Positions 55,111-64,000 of a DNA stretch of 64,000 bases are shown one piece after another (positions within the stretch are counted from its first letter, which is position 1; each line of letters begins with the position of its first letter). The stretch spans positions 1,951,044-2,015,043 of the forward strand of contig CACVBU010000865.1 of NCBI GenBank assembly GCA_902728285.1, given 5' to 3'. The position numbers and the translations under genes were made by a program. Source of the DNA: Clytia hemisphaerica (lineage: Eukaryota > Cnidaria > Hydrozoa > Leptothecata > Clytiidae). A model generated the notes under the pieces. The model did no database searches, was not told the DNA's origin, and saw nothing but the letters and a program-made list of their open reading frames with translations.

Positions 55111-55197
55111 CCCAGCTGGCACACGACGTTGTTTCAACGTTCATCTAACGTTATATGGACGTTAGATAAACGTCGAAAAAACGTCGTGTGTCAGCTG
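55111..55197. mobile_element. ACGTTGTTTCAACG palindromic MITE, copy 4
   Basis: CCCAGCTGGCACACGACG to CGTCGTGTGTCAGCTG with the central TTCATCTAACGTTATATGGA, as in copies 1 and 3. Confidence 0.88.
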
Positions 55198-55445
55198 TGA
55201 TAATGCAATCCTGTAAAACAACCATTCTCTCCATGGCAACATTGGTTATATATGGTGAAGATCAGAGATCTGACCTCAATGAGAGCAAGTATTGAAAATG
55301 CTGAATAAAATAAAGATGAAACATAAAAAGGGACTAATATCTTTATAATTATACCTTTTTTTTTTCTTCTTTCTTCAGTTTTAAGGGTTTTCAAATTTTC
55401 CAAAGAAGAGAGGCGAGTAATATATGATCCTGCAAAATCCATCCT
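55192..55445 (-). pseudogene. two degenerate copies of the LQDHI coding fragment
   Basis: On the minus strand, 55445-55385 reads GWILQDHILLASLLW and 55250-55195 reads TNVAMERMVVLQDCIIT. Both resemble WTAVLQDHITSLLALKND of the better-preserved fragment at 55533-55703, at about 240-base intervals. They look like decayed tandem duplicates. Confidence 0.45.
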
Positions 55446-55532
55446 TTGTCAAGTAAATCTGATCATTCTGCATATGAACTTTCTAGACACCAGACTTGTC
55501 AAAAATAATCATATCATCTTTATTGTTCATTA

Positions 55533-55703
55533 AATGCTTCCCAGATCCCTAATTTCTCAGTATCTTGAATGTAGGTGAATTCATTTTTGGTGATGTCTTT
55601 CAATTTGACCAAATTGGGGTCATTCTTGAGGGCGAGTAGACTGGTAATATGATCCTGCAAAACAGCTGTCCACTTCACGGGCACATTGGTGTGATTTGAA
55701 TGT
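55533..55703 (-). pseudogene. C-terminal coding fragment, protein not recognised
   Basis: The minus-strand frame reads HSNHTNVPVKWTAVLQDHIT, then SLLALKNDPNLVKLKDI, then TKNEFTYIQDTEKLGIWEAF, ending NEQ and a stop. Codon pattern and composition look protein-coding. The upstream end abuts a Harbinger-type MITE at 55708, so the rest of the gene is cut off. I do not recognise the family. Confidence 0.5.
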
Positions 55704-55707
55704 AAAA

Positions 55708-55885
55708 AGGCCGGTCTCCATTGCGTGTGCTTCAGTTATACTTTTTCGAGCAAAGCTTCCACGCTATTGGCGCGATCTGAAGTAACAGTTGAAATAAGTT
55801 GAAATGTGCGACTTTTTTAGCGCACGCTACATTTCTATGACGTAACCATTTTTCCAGGCAAAAGGGATTGAAGCTAAAAGGTGCA
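55708..55885. mobile_element. PIF/Harbinger-type MITE, copy 3 (3' truncated)
   Basis: Begins AGGCCGGTCTCC and shares the CACGCTATTGGCGCGATCTG and ATGACGTAACCATTTTTCC segments with the copies at 42506 and 43519. The right terminus is lost. Confidence 0.8.
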
Positions 55886-56061
55886 AGATGTAAGAGAATT
55901 TAAAGCACTGATGTGAAAATAGGTCTGCAAATTGAGGGCAATTTGTTAATCAGCATTGTCAAAATATAGTAAAACTTATAGTAATTCTACTCTAATGAAC
56001 CTGGTTTGGTTACTCTGCCAAAATGGAAACAGGGTTGTTGTGTAGCTAAAGAGGAGGTGGT

Positions 56062-56265
56062 GATCCAATACACCCCTGTCTCAGTAAGAATAAAGGTTTC
56101 TATTGAAATCCCAATGGGGATAGAATTGTTACAATGCTGAGAAATCCGGTGGGGGTGGTTTTGGAGTGCAATTTTTAACATTGAATTTCAAGTGGGGATG
56201 AAATCAAAGTCAATTTCCTAGTGGAGCTGAAATTCCAAGGTATTTTCCCATCGGGGACGCATTAA
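56062..56265 (+). repeat. CCCCTGTCTCA / GTGGGGAT dispersed repeat
   Basis: CACCCCTGTCTCAGTAAGAA, AATGGGGATAGAATTGTTAC and GTGGTTTTGGAGTGCAATTT match the relative at 44436-44610 in order. Confidence 0.65.
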
Positions 56266-56439
56266 TAACTTTTGAAAGCCATCGTAGATTTTTGGAGATT
56301 AAGTCTAAAAATATTCTTCAAATGTTTCTTTTATTTTTTAGGTTCTAAGTTTTTGGGTATTTTTTGAGCAATTTGTTTTTGGAATCTGCGAAGTGTAGTT
56401 AATCTTACTTTCATTGGGGATGCTGATACTCATTATGTA

Positions 56440-56595
56440 AGGTTAATGCAACCTTGGTGTATTATCCAAGGCTTAATTTTACGTTATTCTGATAGACGCC
56501 AGAGAATTCCCTGTGTATTATCTGACACTATTACTACACACCAAAAAAACGATAATATGCAAGGTCGAGAGTTAGGTTAACGTTCTTACTGGGTA
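56440..56595. mobile_element. diverged CAACCTCGTT MITE copy
   Basis: GCAACCTTGGTGTATTATCC, GACGCCAGAGAATTCCCTG and GATAATATGCAAGGTCGAGA follow the same order as in the copies at 20713 and 47401. Confidence 0.6.
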
Positions 56596-56604
56596 CAAGT
56601 TTCT

Positions 56605-56762
56605 TTTATAAGAGCAAACTATATAAGAACATAAGGCTTCGATGGTCAAAATGCTAAGAATAAGTTAAGAACATTCTAAGGCCTTGCAGACTCGAAAACA
56701 GCCAATTTCTTAGGAAAATAGACAAAAATACTCACAAAATGGGGAAAATAAGAACATGTTAA
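56605..56762 (+). repeat. direct-repeat family (ACTATATAAGAACATAAGGC), copy 1
   Basis: About 150 bases, repeated with about 85-90 percent identity by eye at 63850-64000. Contains several TAAGAAC motifs. Confidence 0.8.
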
Positions 56763-57284
56763 AAAAATGTTTAGGCTTAAAAGTCAAAAAGTTAAGAACA
56801 TCCGAAGGCTTCAAAAATTTTGGATACTCTTATAAAAAAACCTGTAGGGATTTTTACTACTGAAAAGAAGGGGATCTGGCATTTTACACAGTAATGCAAT
56901 ACGGTTTTTTTTAATCCATTCATGTTTACGTGGGGATGATGCCAAGCATTTTTCAAAATAGTCTCTCACATTTCTTTAATACCACTTCAAAATGCACTTT
57001 GCACCTCTTTTTCTAGACATGGAATAAAAAAATATGTTATTTATTGATATTGAGTACTCGGATATTGAGTTGTTTATCTTTGTTAGAACACGGTTTCAAT
57101 TTCCATGCAGACTAAACAATCGCTGAATGTTTTATTGCAAGTACGACAATGTTCATTATTCTGCTTGCTGACAGCGCTAATTCCAGTGGATAAGGGTTCC
57201 TTTTTTACAACCTCGAAAGTCTCTTACGGGATACTAAAACCATAAATGACAATTAAGTCCTTTTATCAAAAATTGACTCCCACA

Positions 57285-57605
57285 AAATTGGGTACGGGAG
57301 CGTGCCACATGTCAGGGTCCCTTTTTTTTGGGTTTGAAGATATCTGACAGGGTCTCAAAGTTACTAACTTTCAAGATGTGTGTCTGATAGGATCGACTTT
57401 TTGTAATTTTTGACAATTTTCAGGGTGGAAATTAGAAAAATCTTTTGTCTACTTTTAGTCATTCTGACCACTTTTCAGGGTGAAAATGGGAACACTTTTC
57501 GATTTTTCGACAGGGCCCCAAGTTTGCCAAATATTCATATCTGACAGGGTCCATTTTTCAAACTCATGTGGTACGTTCCTGTCGGCCGTCAAGGCCAGTA
57601 TCCCC
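57285..57605 (+). repeat. dispersed repeat (GACAGGGTCCATTTTTCAAA family), longest copy
   Basis: Contains CAGGGTCCCTTTTTTTTGGG, TTTTCAGGGTG twice, CTGACAGGGTCCATTTTTCA and CGTTCCTGTCGGCCGTCAAG. Confidence 0.7.
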
Positions 57606-57619
57606 CCCCCGTTCCCCCA

Positions 57620-59270
57620 GAGTGGGGGATTTTATTTAGACGTCATATCGCTACTAATAAAATAGTATATTTCATCTGTCGCGTGAGAGAAACCCCTTTA
57701 GTAATAAAAGCTTTACAAAGACATTTGCAAGTAATACTAAGTGGAGATTAATGGTCTTGGAGCGATTCCAATTTCAAACTATATTCAAGTTTTATGAAGA
57801 AACCAAAAGTAAAGAGATATTTGATTTCACAGAAAACTACACGATTCAGTTCATAAAAATAATTTCATGAGAATATAAGGCTCAAGTTAGACAAAATCGT
57901 TATAACTTGGCATACTGGAAACGTGGTAGGCGGAAATGATGATATTAGCCCCTTTTTTAAACAAAGTGAATAAAAAAACATGGCAGGACAGTTCTTCCTC
58001 GGACTAATGACCGAGAACAATTAGCCCAGGCAATTGGCCCAAAATAATTTGCAGCTGAGACAAAAATGGCTGATAGAATTTGAATGAAATTGCAATTTTG
58101 TGCTCGTTGAAAAGATATTTGCGAGTGAAATATTATCAAGCAAAAAAAATTGAAAAATAAAGAAAAATGAAAATGAAAAATGAAGAAGAAAAAAATCAAC
58201 TTCTTGTAGAAATGTGGTATAATTACCATTTTCACAGGAGTGATTTTTTAATCTTTGACCATCATCACTGCGAAAAAGTTTTTCAAAAATATTCATTCAA
58301 TGAAAAGATATCATACAAAGTTTGTTATTGGTTGATTGACAATAGGCTGTTTTTTTTGTCGTTTTTTACTACTTTATAGAGTCAACTACTTTAAAGAGTC
58401 AACTCGGCGAAGCCTCGTCCAATATCTTTTCTCGCACGCCCAATATTTTTGCATAATGGATTCGACTTTGTCCAATAACTGCTTAATGGACGTTGTAAAC
58501 GTTTAGTTAACGTGCCAAATTAAAAGTTTTTTTTATAATATAAAAAAATAAAGAAAAATTAATATTAAAAATGAAGAAGAAAAAAAATCAACTTCTTGTA
58601 GAAATGTGGTATGATTACCATTTTCATATAAAACTATATAATTCAGTTAAAATATAATGCACTAAAAAAGCAATAGGTATTATATTAATTTTTATATAAT
58701 TCTAAAGATAAGATGGGTCTGCTGATTGATAAAATAGTCTTTAGCCGAAAATTCTAGGTCTGAACAAAGTGTGTCGTATAGGTATTATTTTGATATACTT
58801 TTTAGAGCCAATTTGATGGTTTAGGACTAATTGATTATTTTACCACTTGAGCTTGCATTTAATTTAGATAAAGCCTGTTTCCGATTTTTCACAGATGGTG
58901 AAGTGTGGACATCACTGGATAATTTTGAAATCAAATTTCTTTTCACTCACTGTATTTGAAATTTCTATAAATTATTTAAACCAATCATGTTGATGTTTGC
59001 TTCTATTTGACAGCATGCTTCACATTGATTATAGAGTCAATCGAAATGATGAATTTAACGAATTTAATTATTGAAAGACCTATTGTTTTTCTAGTGTATT
59101 ATATTTTACCTGAAGTATATAGTTTTATATGAAAATTTTGTAAAGCCAATCTTTGCACTTAGACTAACAGACCACACCAGAGGTAAAAAAGGTAAAATTA
59201 TTTGAAATGAAAGGATTATTTCATTGCCTTTATGACTAACTAACTAAATTATAGAAATTCAAAATATCTA
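57620..59270. other. gene-free stretch
   Basis: A 60-base segment (ATCAACTTCTTGTAGAAATG and flanks) occurs at 58180-58245 and again at 58565-58625, a local duplication. TTAATGGACGTTGTAAACG at 58485 may be a scrap of the ACGTT MITE. No exon recognised. Confidence 0.4.
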
Positions 59271-59542
59271 TTTTACAGTAGATCCAGCTTTGCCGGCTTT
59301 AAAAGAAAGTTTTTTACAAAAGTTTGAAGGCTGATATTTTTGTTCTTGTGGCTTTTAAAGTACACTGAGCACACTTTTTTTAATTTCTCAGCTAGTCCCT
59401 TGATTGCAAATTTTTTTGGCGTGAGCAAATTTTTGCCTAATGCAATAATGTAATAGGGACGAATGGTCGGGTCGAAGGGACGATGCTTACTTTCACTATT
59501 TTTTGCGTAATAAACCGATTTCGGCGATTTTCGTTCTCTTAA

Positions 59543-60253
59543 GGGCTCTGACCATAGTCCAAAAATTGATTTAGGTATTTGAACATAAAAGTTATATTTC
59601 AGGTTCCTTAACACTTTTAACAAAGAATTGCCTTAATAAATTGCTTTTTAATCGAATCCCTTAAGAGTAATTAAGAATTTAATTGCAAAAATGACGTTAT
59701 GAACTTTAAAAAGATGTTAATAATATGTTGCATCACCCTCTTTTACAAAAAGTGCTTAGTTTTAATGGGTAATTAACTTTTTTGTTTCAAAATTTCTTTA
59801 CACTGTCCGCAAAGAATTGAACTATTTTAAATTTTGCGGAAAATTTTTCTAAAAAGATGTGTCAAAAGTTATTACTGTTTTTTTAAGCAAAATCCGGATG
59901 AAAAATTGATGAAAAACCACTATTTTGAAGATTTCGAGACAAAGAAGCATTTACAAAAATTTTCCGCAAAAATTTTTATTGTTCGGTAAAAGATACACCA
60001 TCTACTGCGAAAAATTTTTCAAAATGTTTTTTCTTCGCCGAAACTAAGCTCTTCAAAGTTTAAATACTCTTCCTCGCAAAAGTCTTCATTTTCTTCTTCA
60101 TCAAATTTTTTCAATGCAAATTTTGAATTTTCAGATTTAGGAATAGTTTGTCTAACAGAAAATGTATAACATGCCATAGTTTTGTTGGTTACATCAGTCA
60201 GAAAACACATATTAAACACGGCAATTATGAAAAATTCACTATGGTCAGAGCCC
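59543..60253. mobile_element. 711-bp TTAA-flanked element
   Basis: Inverted ends GGGCTCTGACCATAGT, with TTAA at 59539-59542 and 60254-60257. The 66-residue acidic minus frame inside (60019-60219) lacks known motifs. TTAA targets are used by piggyBac and Kolobok. It interrupts a 116-residue minus frame at 59273-59623 whose authenticity is doubtful. Confidence 0.88.
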
Positions 60254-60351
60254 TTAATATACCAAAATCTTTTAGCATTATGTCGTGATGAAGTGTGTCG
60301 ATCGTGGCCCCATTTCTAGAAAGTAATGATTATTTTCATCCAATTTTTCAG

Positions 60352-61336
60352 GTAAGTACACCATGGTTTCGCCGATATCTCGAAGACGGGGCAATCAAAA
60401 GATCTCTAGAAACAATATTACCATAAGAACATCTCAGCGTACGGAGTTGAATCATCTATTAAGCATTCTGGAGAAAGATAATCGGTAAGAACTATCACCA
60501 AAAGATTCTGGGTTCCGTTTCCCAAGTGGAGTTTCAAGTTCACAGCGTCGTTTAGTTGCCGATAAATTATAAAAAAAACTTCTCACAGAAAAATTGGCAA
60601 AAATATCGTCCCCGGTGAAAAATTATACTATTGTCCGTGCTCAGAAAAATTTAATAAATAAATGTTCACCGCAAGATATTGTGCTTATTTTTTCCATTCC
60701 CACTGAATGTTCTGGCTCGAAAATAATGGAGCTCAAATCACCAGTCATGAAAAAACATAGGAATATTAATCTCCATCCAATTTTGGTACATTATTTTTAT
60801 AGCCCCACAGGTTCAAAAAATCCCACTGGGTCTGTGAGAAAAGGGTGTCTAAAGAATGCTAAATTAGGTCTTCGTTCGGTAATTTCAGATCTGCGTTTGC
60901 TGACGGAAAAAACTCTGTCGTCGGACTCTTAAAATGTAAATAAAGTTTAGACAGATTTGCCAACCATCGACCCTTATGAGAAATCTTTTAACTAATTTGA
61001 TCTTTGCACATTATAGAGAACGATGGTCGGTCTATGTTGTCCTCAATTTTGTAGAGAGAAGGGCCACACTTACCAAGTGTTAATTTCTGCCGCTATAACA
61101 TGGGGGCTGGATGTTAGGGTTAGTCCGCGAGTTTTAACGAAGATCTGAAATTTATTTTTTATTTCAGAGAATTCGAACGTGATTTAAGAATGTTGGCAGA
61201 TCGATCAGACGCAGATTTGTCAACAAGACAAAAGATTATCGATCAACACAATCAAACACTTGAAACAAAATTACAACGGATTCGAATGTTGTTATTACAA
61301 CTTGAAGAAACAAACACATCATTTGCCACCTACTGA
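60352..61336 (+). CDS. dystrophin/dystrobrevin-family C-terminal coiled coil (last two exons)
   Basis: Exon 60352-60484 (after TTTTCAG, ending CG|GTAAGA) and exon 61168-61336 (after TTTCAG) join in phase 2. The result includes SPISRRRGNQKISRNNITI, RTELNHLLSILEKDNREFER, DLRMLADRSDADLSTRQKI and IDQHNQTLETKLQRIRMLLL, then a stop. The two heptad-rich blocks match in order the paired coiled coils at the C-terminus of dystrophins (LADLEEEN..., then LEDHNKQLESQLHRLRQLL). In the dystrophin complex these helices pair dystrophin with dystrobrevin. Upstream ZZ or spectrin exons were not found in the preceding 12 kb. An in-frame ATG in good context (ACCATGG, 60361) could start a short form. Confidence 0.65.
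60505..60860 (+). repeat. dispersed-repeat fragment within the dystrophin-type intron
   Basis: Relative of the ACCGGGTCTG family (CCCAAGTGGAGTTTCAAGTT ... CCCACTGGGTCTGTGAGAAA). The 112-residue open frame across it (60594-60932) is intronic and not supported. Confidence 0.55.
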
Positions 61337-61339
61337 AGA

Positions 61340-62380
61340 CATCTTTCGACCGTAGCCGCCAATTTCTGCGCGGGCATTTTTTTGTCCGTTTTACCACCCT
61401 AAAACCGTCCAAGTGTTTTTTTGCGCGCCTAAAGACAATAGAAAAAACTGTAAAGAAATAAGAATTGGATTGAGCTTAGGGTTGATAAAAAGTGGCACGC
61501 GCCTGACCACGCGACTACGGTCGAAATGATGTATTAATATCAATTCTGCATTTCCTCAATGTATGTCTATCAATCCGGATAAACGTTATCAAGAAGCCGG
61601 TTGATGTGAAGGCCAAGTGACTCAGGCGACTCAAAACAGTAGACAATGGAATATTTCTTCCGAAATGAACTTGAATTGACAAATTTCAGATTGTCATAAA
61701 GCATTGCTCCTATAAAAACAGAAATAGTACCACAGAGAGTGACAGGCTAATGGAAGGACCGATGCATAGCCAACAATAAGTAATCCAGCGGTGATTTAGA
61801 AAGACATTTAGAAAGATTGTCCGACTAATTCGAAGCTAAACTGAATAAAAACTATTAAAATGTGGATCAATTTTCGGATTCCTATAGGCACTTAAAATAA
61901 ATGATGACTGAGAAACCTGGAATGGTGACTAGTTAGAACTTGGTTAATGGTTTATGTTTGATTCTGGTTAACCATTTATTTTTTGATAACTCAAAAAGGC
62001 TTCAAGGATTAACCCTTTAAGTGCCACGGTCCTTTCTTCAATAGTTATGGTGAAATTTATATAAGAAAAGTAAAAAACATAAAGATCATAAAAATACACC
62101 TGTCTTCGTTCAAAAAAGTTGAATGAAAGGGACTAGGTCGGAGTTTTCCAGGGTTGGATGGACGTCAAATTTTTGTCATTGTATTGATACACTCATACTT
62201 ACGCTTATTTTGACGGCATTTGATCCCGATAAACTTGAGCCTAATCCCTTTTAAAAGTGTTAAAGCTGATACTGACTAGATGTAAAATATCTTGCAAGAA
62301 TTTTCAATGTTTTTCAACTTAAAATGCAATCAGGACAATCTGGATAGTTAAATTATATTGTATGTTGAATATCTGTAATG
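61340..62380. other. gene-free stretch between convergent genes
   Basis: 3' flanks of the dystrophin-type exons and the peptide-precursor gene. No terminal repeat or exon recognised. Confidence 0.45.
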
Positions 62381-62381
62381 T

Positions 62382-63466
62382 TTATCTTCCTTTGCCAAAA
62401 TATTGGTTCTTTGCTTTTTCCCACATGGCTGGTGAAGGGAATTCGTCTTTCCCATGCTTTCCAAGGATGGAATTTCTAATATCCCTCTTTCCAAAATATT
62501 GGTTCTTCGCTTTCTCCCACATGGCTGGCGAGGGGAATTCGTCTTTCCCATGCTTTCCGAGGATGGAATTTCTAAATTCTCTCTTTCCAAAATATTGGGA
62601 TTTTGCTTTTTCCCACATACCTGGTGAGGGAAATTCGTCTTTCCTATTCATTCCAAAAGCGTCATTTTCAATTTCCCTCACCAGTGACCTCCGAGAGTTA
62701 TCTTTTCCAAAATTCTTCCTTCCAAATCTTCTCATCAGGGAATCTCCTCGCTTCCAGATCCCCAGAGAAGGATTTACCCTTAAGATTGAGTGAAGGGAAT
62801 CTCCTCGTCTCCAAACACTAAGTGAGGGTGATTCCAAAGATTTCTTCATTTTCGACCCCAGGCTCAGGGAATCGTCTTTCTTTCCAATAGCCAGGAAAGA
62901 GGATCGACCTCTTTTGGGAATTCCCCGCCGGGAATCTTTACGATATGTCTCCATAGCTTGTGATTTTGCAGTTTCCCACATTCCACCACTTGGCAAATCA
63001 TTCTCACCATGAGAATTTATCAATTGCTGTGCGTCATTTGGGCCTCTGATGGATAATCCATGAGTATCTAAATGAAATATTAGAAGTTTAGAAGCTTTGA
63101 AAACCAATGTAGATCTTATTGGACCTAAATAGGAAAGATTGACGTCAAATCTATAAACAAGTCATTCTTAAACTTTACGTGAATATTCATATCTTCAAAA
63201 CTATAATAGTTATATTTATGAAACTTTTTAGGAGTGTTCAAAATTGGCAACTTATTATTACTTTAAAGATTGAAGTCGTACTATGAATAAAATAAGCTAC
63301 TCTACGTCAAAATTTAATTTCCCCTTAAAAATTTAGCGCCGGTGAAATTTCACCAATCTTAGAAAGACACTGGTTAATTTTTCAAAACCTTAAGAATTAT
63401 GAACAAAAATTATACCTTGAAATTGATGACAAAGAAATAGAAGAAAGCCAAACAATAAAAACATAT
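62382..63466 (-). CDS. secreted peptide (neuropeptide-type) precursor with repeated QYF-amide units
   Basis: Two minus-strand exons, 63416-63466 and 62382-63067, join in phase 1 to give 244 residues. Residues 1-16 (MFLLFGFLLFLCHQFQ) are a classic signal peptide. The C-terminal half holds three copies of DEFPSPxMWEKAKxQYF followed by GK(R), at about 160, 192 and 224. The first two are 32-residue tandem units. A degenerate copy, NDLPSGGMWETAKSQ, sits near 39. Between lie SLSVWRRGDSL and SLGIWKRGDSL-type repeats with many KR/RR/RK sites. Dibasic cleavage and amidation at Gly would release 17-residue peptides ending QYF-amide. The last unit ends GKGR, so its processing may differ. I do not recognise the family. 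Confidence 0.85.
63416..63466 (-). other. signal-peptide exon of the peptide precursor
   Basis: Follows an acceptor TTGCAACAG. The ATG is at 63462-63464, and the exon ends CAAG|GTATAA. Too short for a 60-residue open-frame list; found by looking for a hydrophobic start upstream of the repeat exon. An acceptor before it implies at least one more 5' untranslated exon beyond. Confidence 0.8.
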
Positions 63467-63849
63467 CTGTTGCAAAAAAGTAATTTTCAGTTGACCTCAA
63501 CTTTCAACGTATGAAAATCGGATGAGCAAAAAAAATTCTTTCCTTCGTGACTATGTCACTTCTTCTCTTATTTTGAATTTTGAAATTTTAGCGTGAAACT
63601 AATTTTTAACATCGAAAATGAAACAAAATTTTATAAATTTGAAAAAGAAAAGAAAATCAAGATGGTCTTTCAAAGGTGTCATTCTAAAAAAAAAGTTTTC
63701 TTTAGATTTTGAAATTAAAACAAAAATATTGAATGAGTAAAAAACGAAACTTATTGCGGGACTTATTGATTTAGTCACAACAAAAACTCTGTCAAGAACC
63801 ATGTGACTTCCAAAGTAACATTTTCAAAGGAAAAATATACACATTTTAT

Positions 63850-64000
63850 TTACAAGAACAAACTATATAAGAACATAAGGCTTCGCTGGCCAAAATGTTA
63901 AGAACAAGTTAAGAAAATTTTAAGGCATCGCGTACTCTAAAACAGCCAATTTTTAGGGAAATAGGTAAAAATTGTTTACAAAATGGTGAAATTAAGAACA
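63850..64000 (+). repeat. direct-repeat family (ACTATATAAGAACATAAGGC), copy 2, cut by window end
   Basis: Matches 56605-56762 in order; continues beyond the window. Confidence 0.8.

Noticed and set aside
59273..59623. 116-residue minus-strand frame rich in Lys
   Set aside because: It crosses the TTAA-flanked element boundary at 59543, has no recognisable domain and is AT-biased; not called as a gene.
60594..60932. 112-residue plus-strand frame
   Set aside because: Lies in the intron between the two dystrophin-type exons and over a dispersed repeat; no exon-like borders.

Overview
The window is AT-rich animal DNA from an invertebrate metazoan. The evidence is spliced genes with GT-AG introns and mostly short exons, a secreted neuropeptide-type precursor, dystrophin-family exons, and a dense layer of decayed animal transposons (DIRS, CACTA, Kolobok-like, RAG1-like, PIF/Harbinger, Tc1/mariner, piggyBac-type, LINEs, tRNA-derived SINEs). 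The mix of P2X7-tail-like, HECT, integrase and RAG1-like families recalls cnidarians and molluscs, but I cannot fix the phylum from sequence alone.

Layout. 1-2793: 3' part of a DIRS retrotransposon (RNase H, broken tyrosine recombinase, split direct repeats) with a TTAA-flanked MITE inside. 2953-6791: two decayed exons of a P2X7-intracellular-domain-like gene whose intron carries a 3.3-kb CACTA-like element (3193-6538). 10070-12500: multi-exon remnant of a Kolobok-like transposase. 12945-14012: LINE ORF1 with a PHD finger and no ORF2. 15600-17937: two minus-strand LINE 3' ends, one with a perfect 13-bp target duplication. 17957-19221: non-autonomous TA-flanked element. 19488-23757: decayed, intron-containing RAG1-like gene with N-terminal zinc modules, RING finger and part of the catalytic core; this is the most interesting item. 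28249-32249: two-exon HECT E3 ligase gene with one premature stop and a fold-back element in its intron. 35753-37532: DDE integrase gene split in frame by a 686-bp MITE. 40584-47651 (minus): eight-exon gene for an unrecognised single-pass membrane protein, apparently intact and full of intronic MITEs and SINEs. 47.7-60 kb: mostly MITE and repeat territory. 60352-61336: last two exons of a dystrophin/dystrobrevin-type coiled coil. 62382-63466 (minus): complete two-exon precursor of repeated, probably amidated peptides.

The host genes that look alive are the membrane-protein gene, the peptide precursor and perhaps the dystrophin-type exons. Nearly everything else is mobile DNA or its debris, often nested. 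All splice calls are my own reading of consensus sites with phase checks; no search or transcript data was available.
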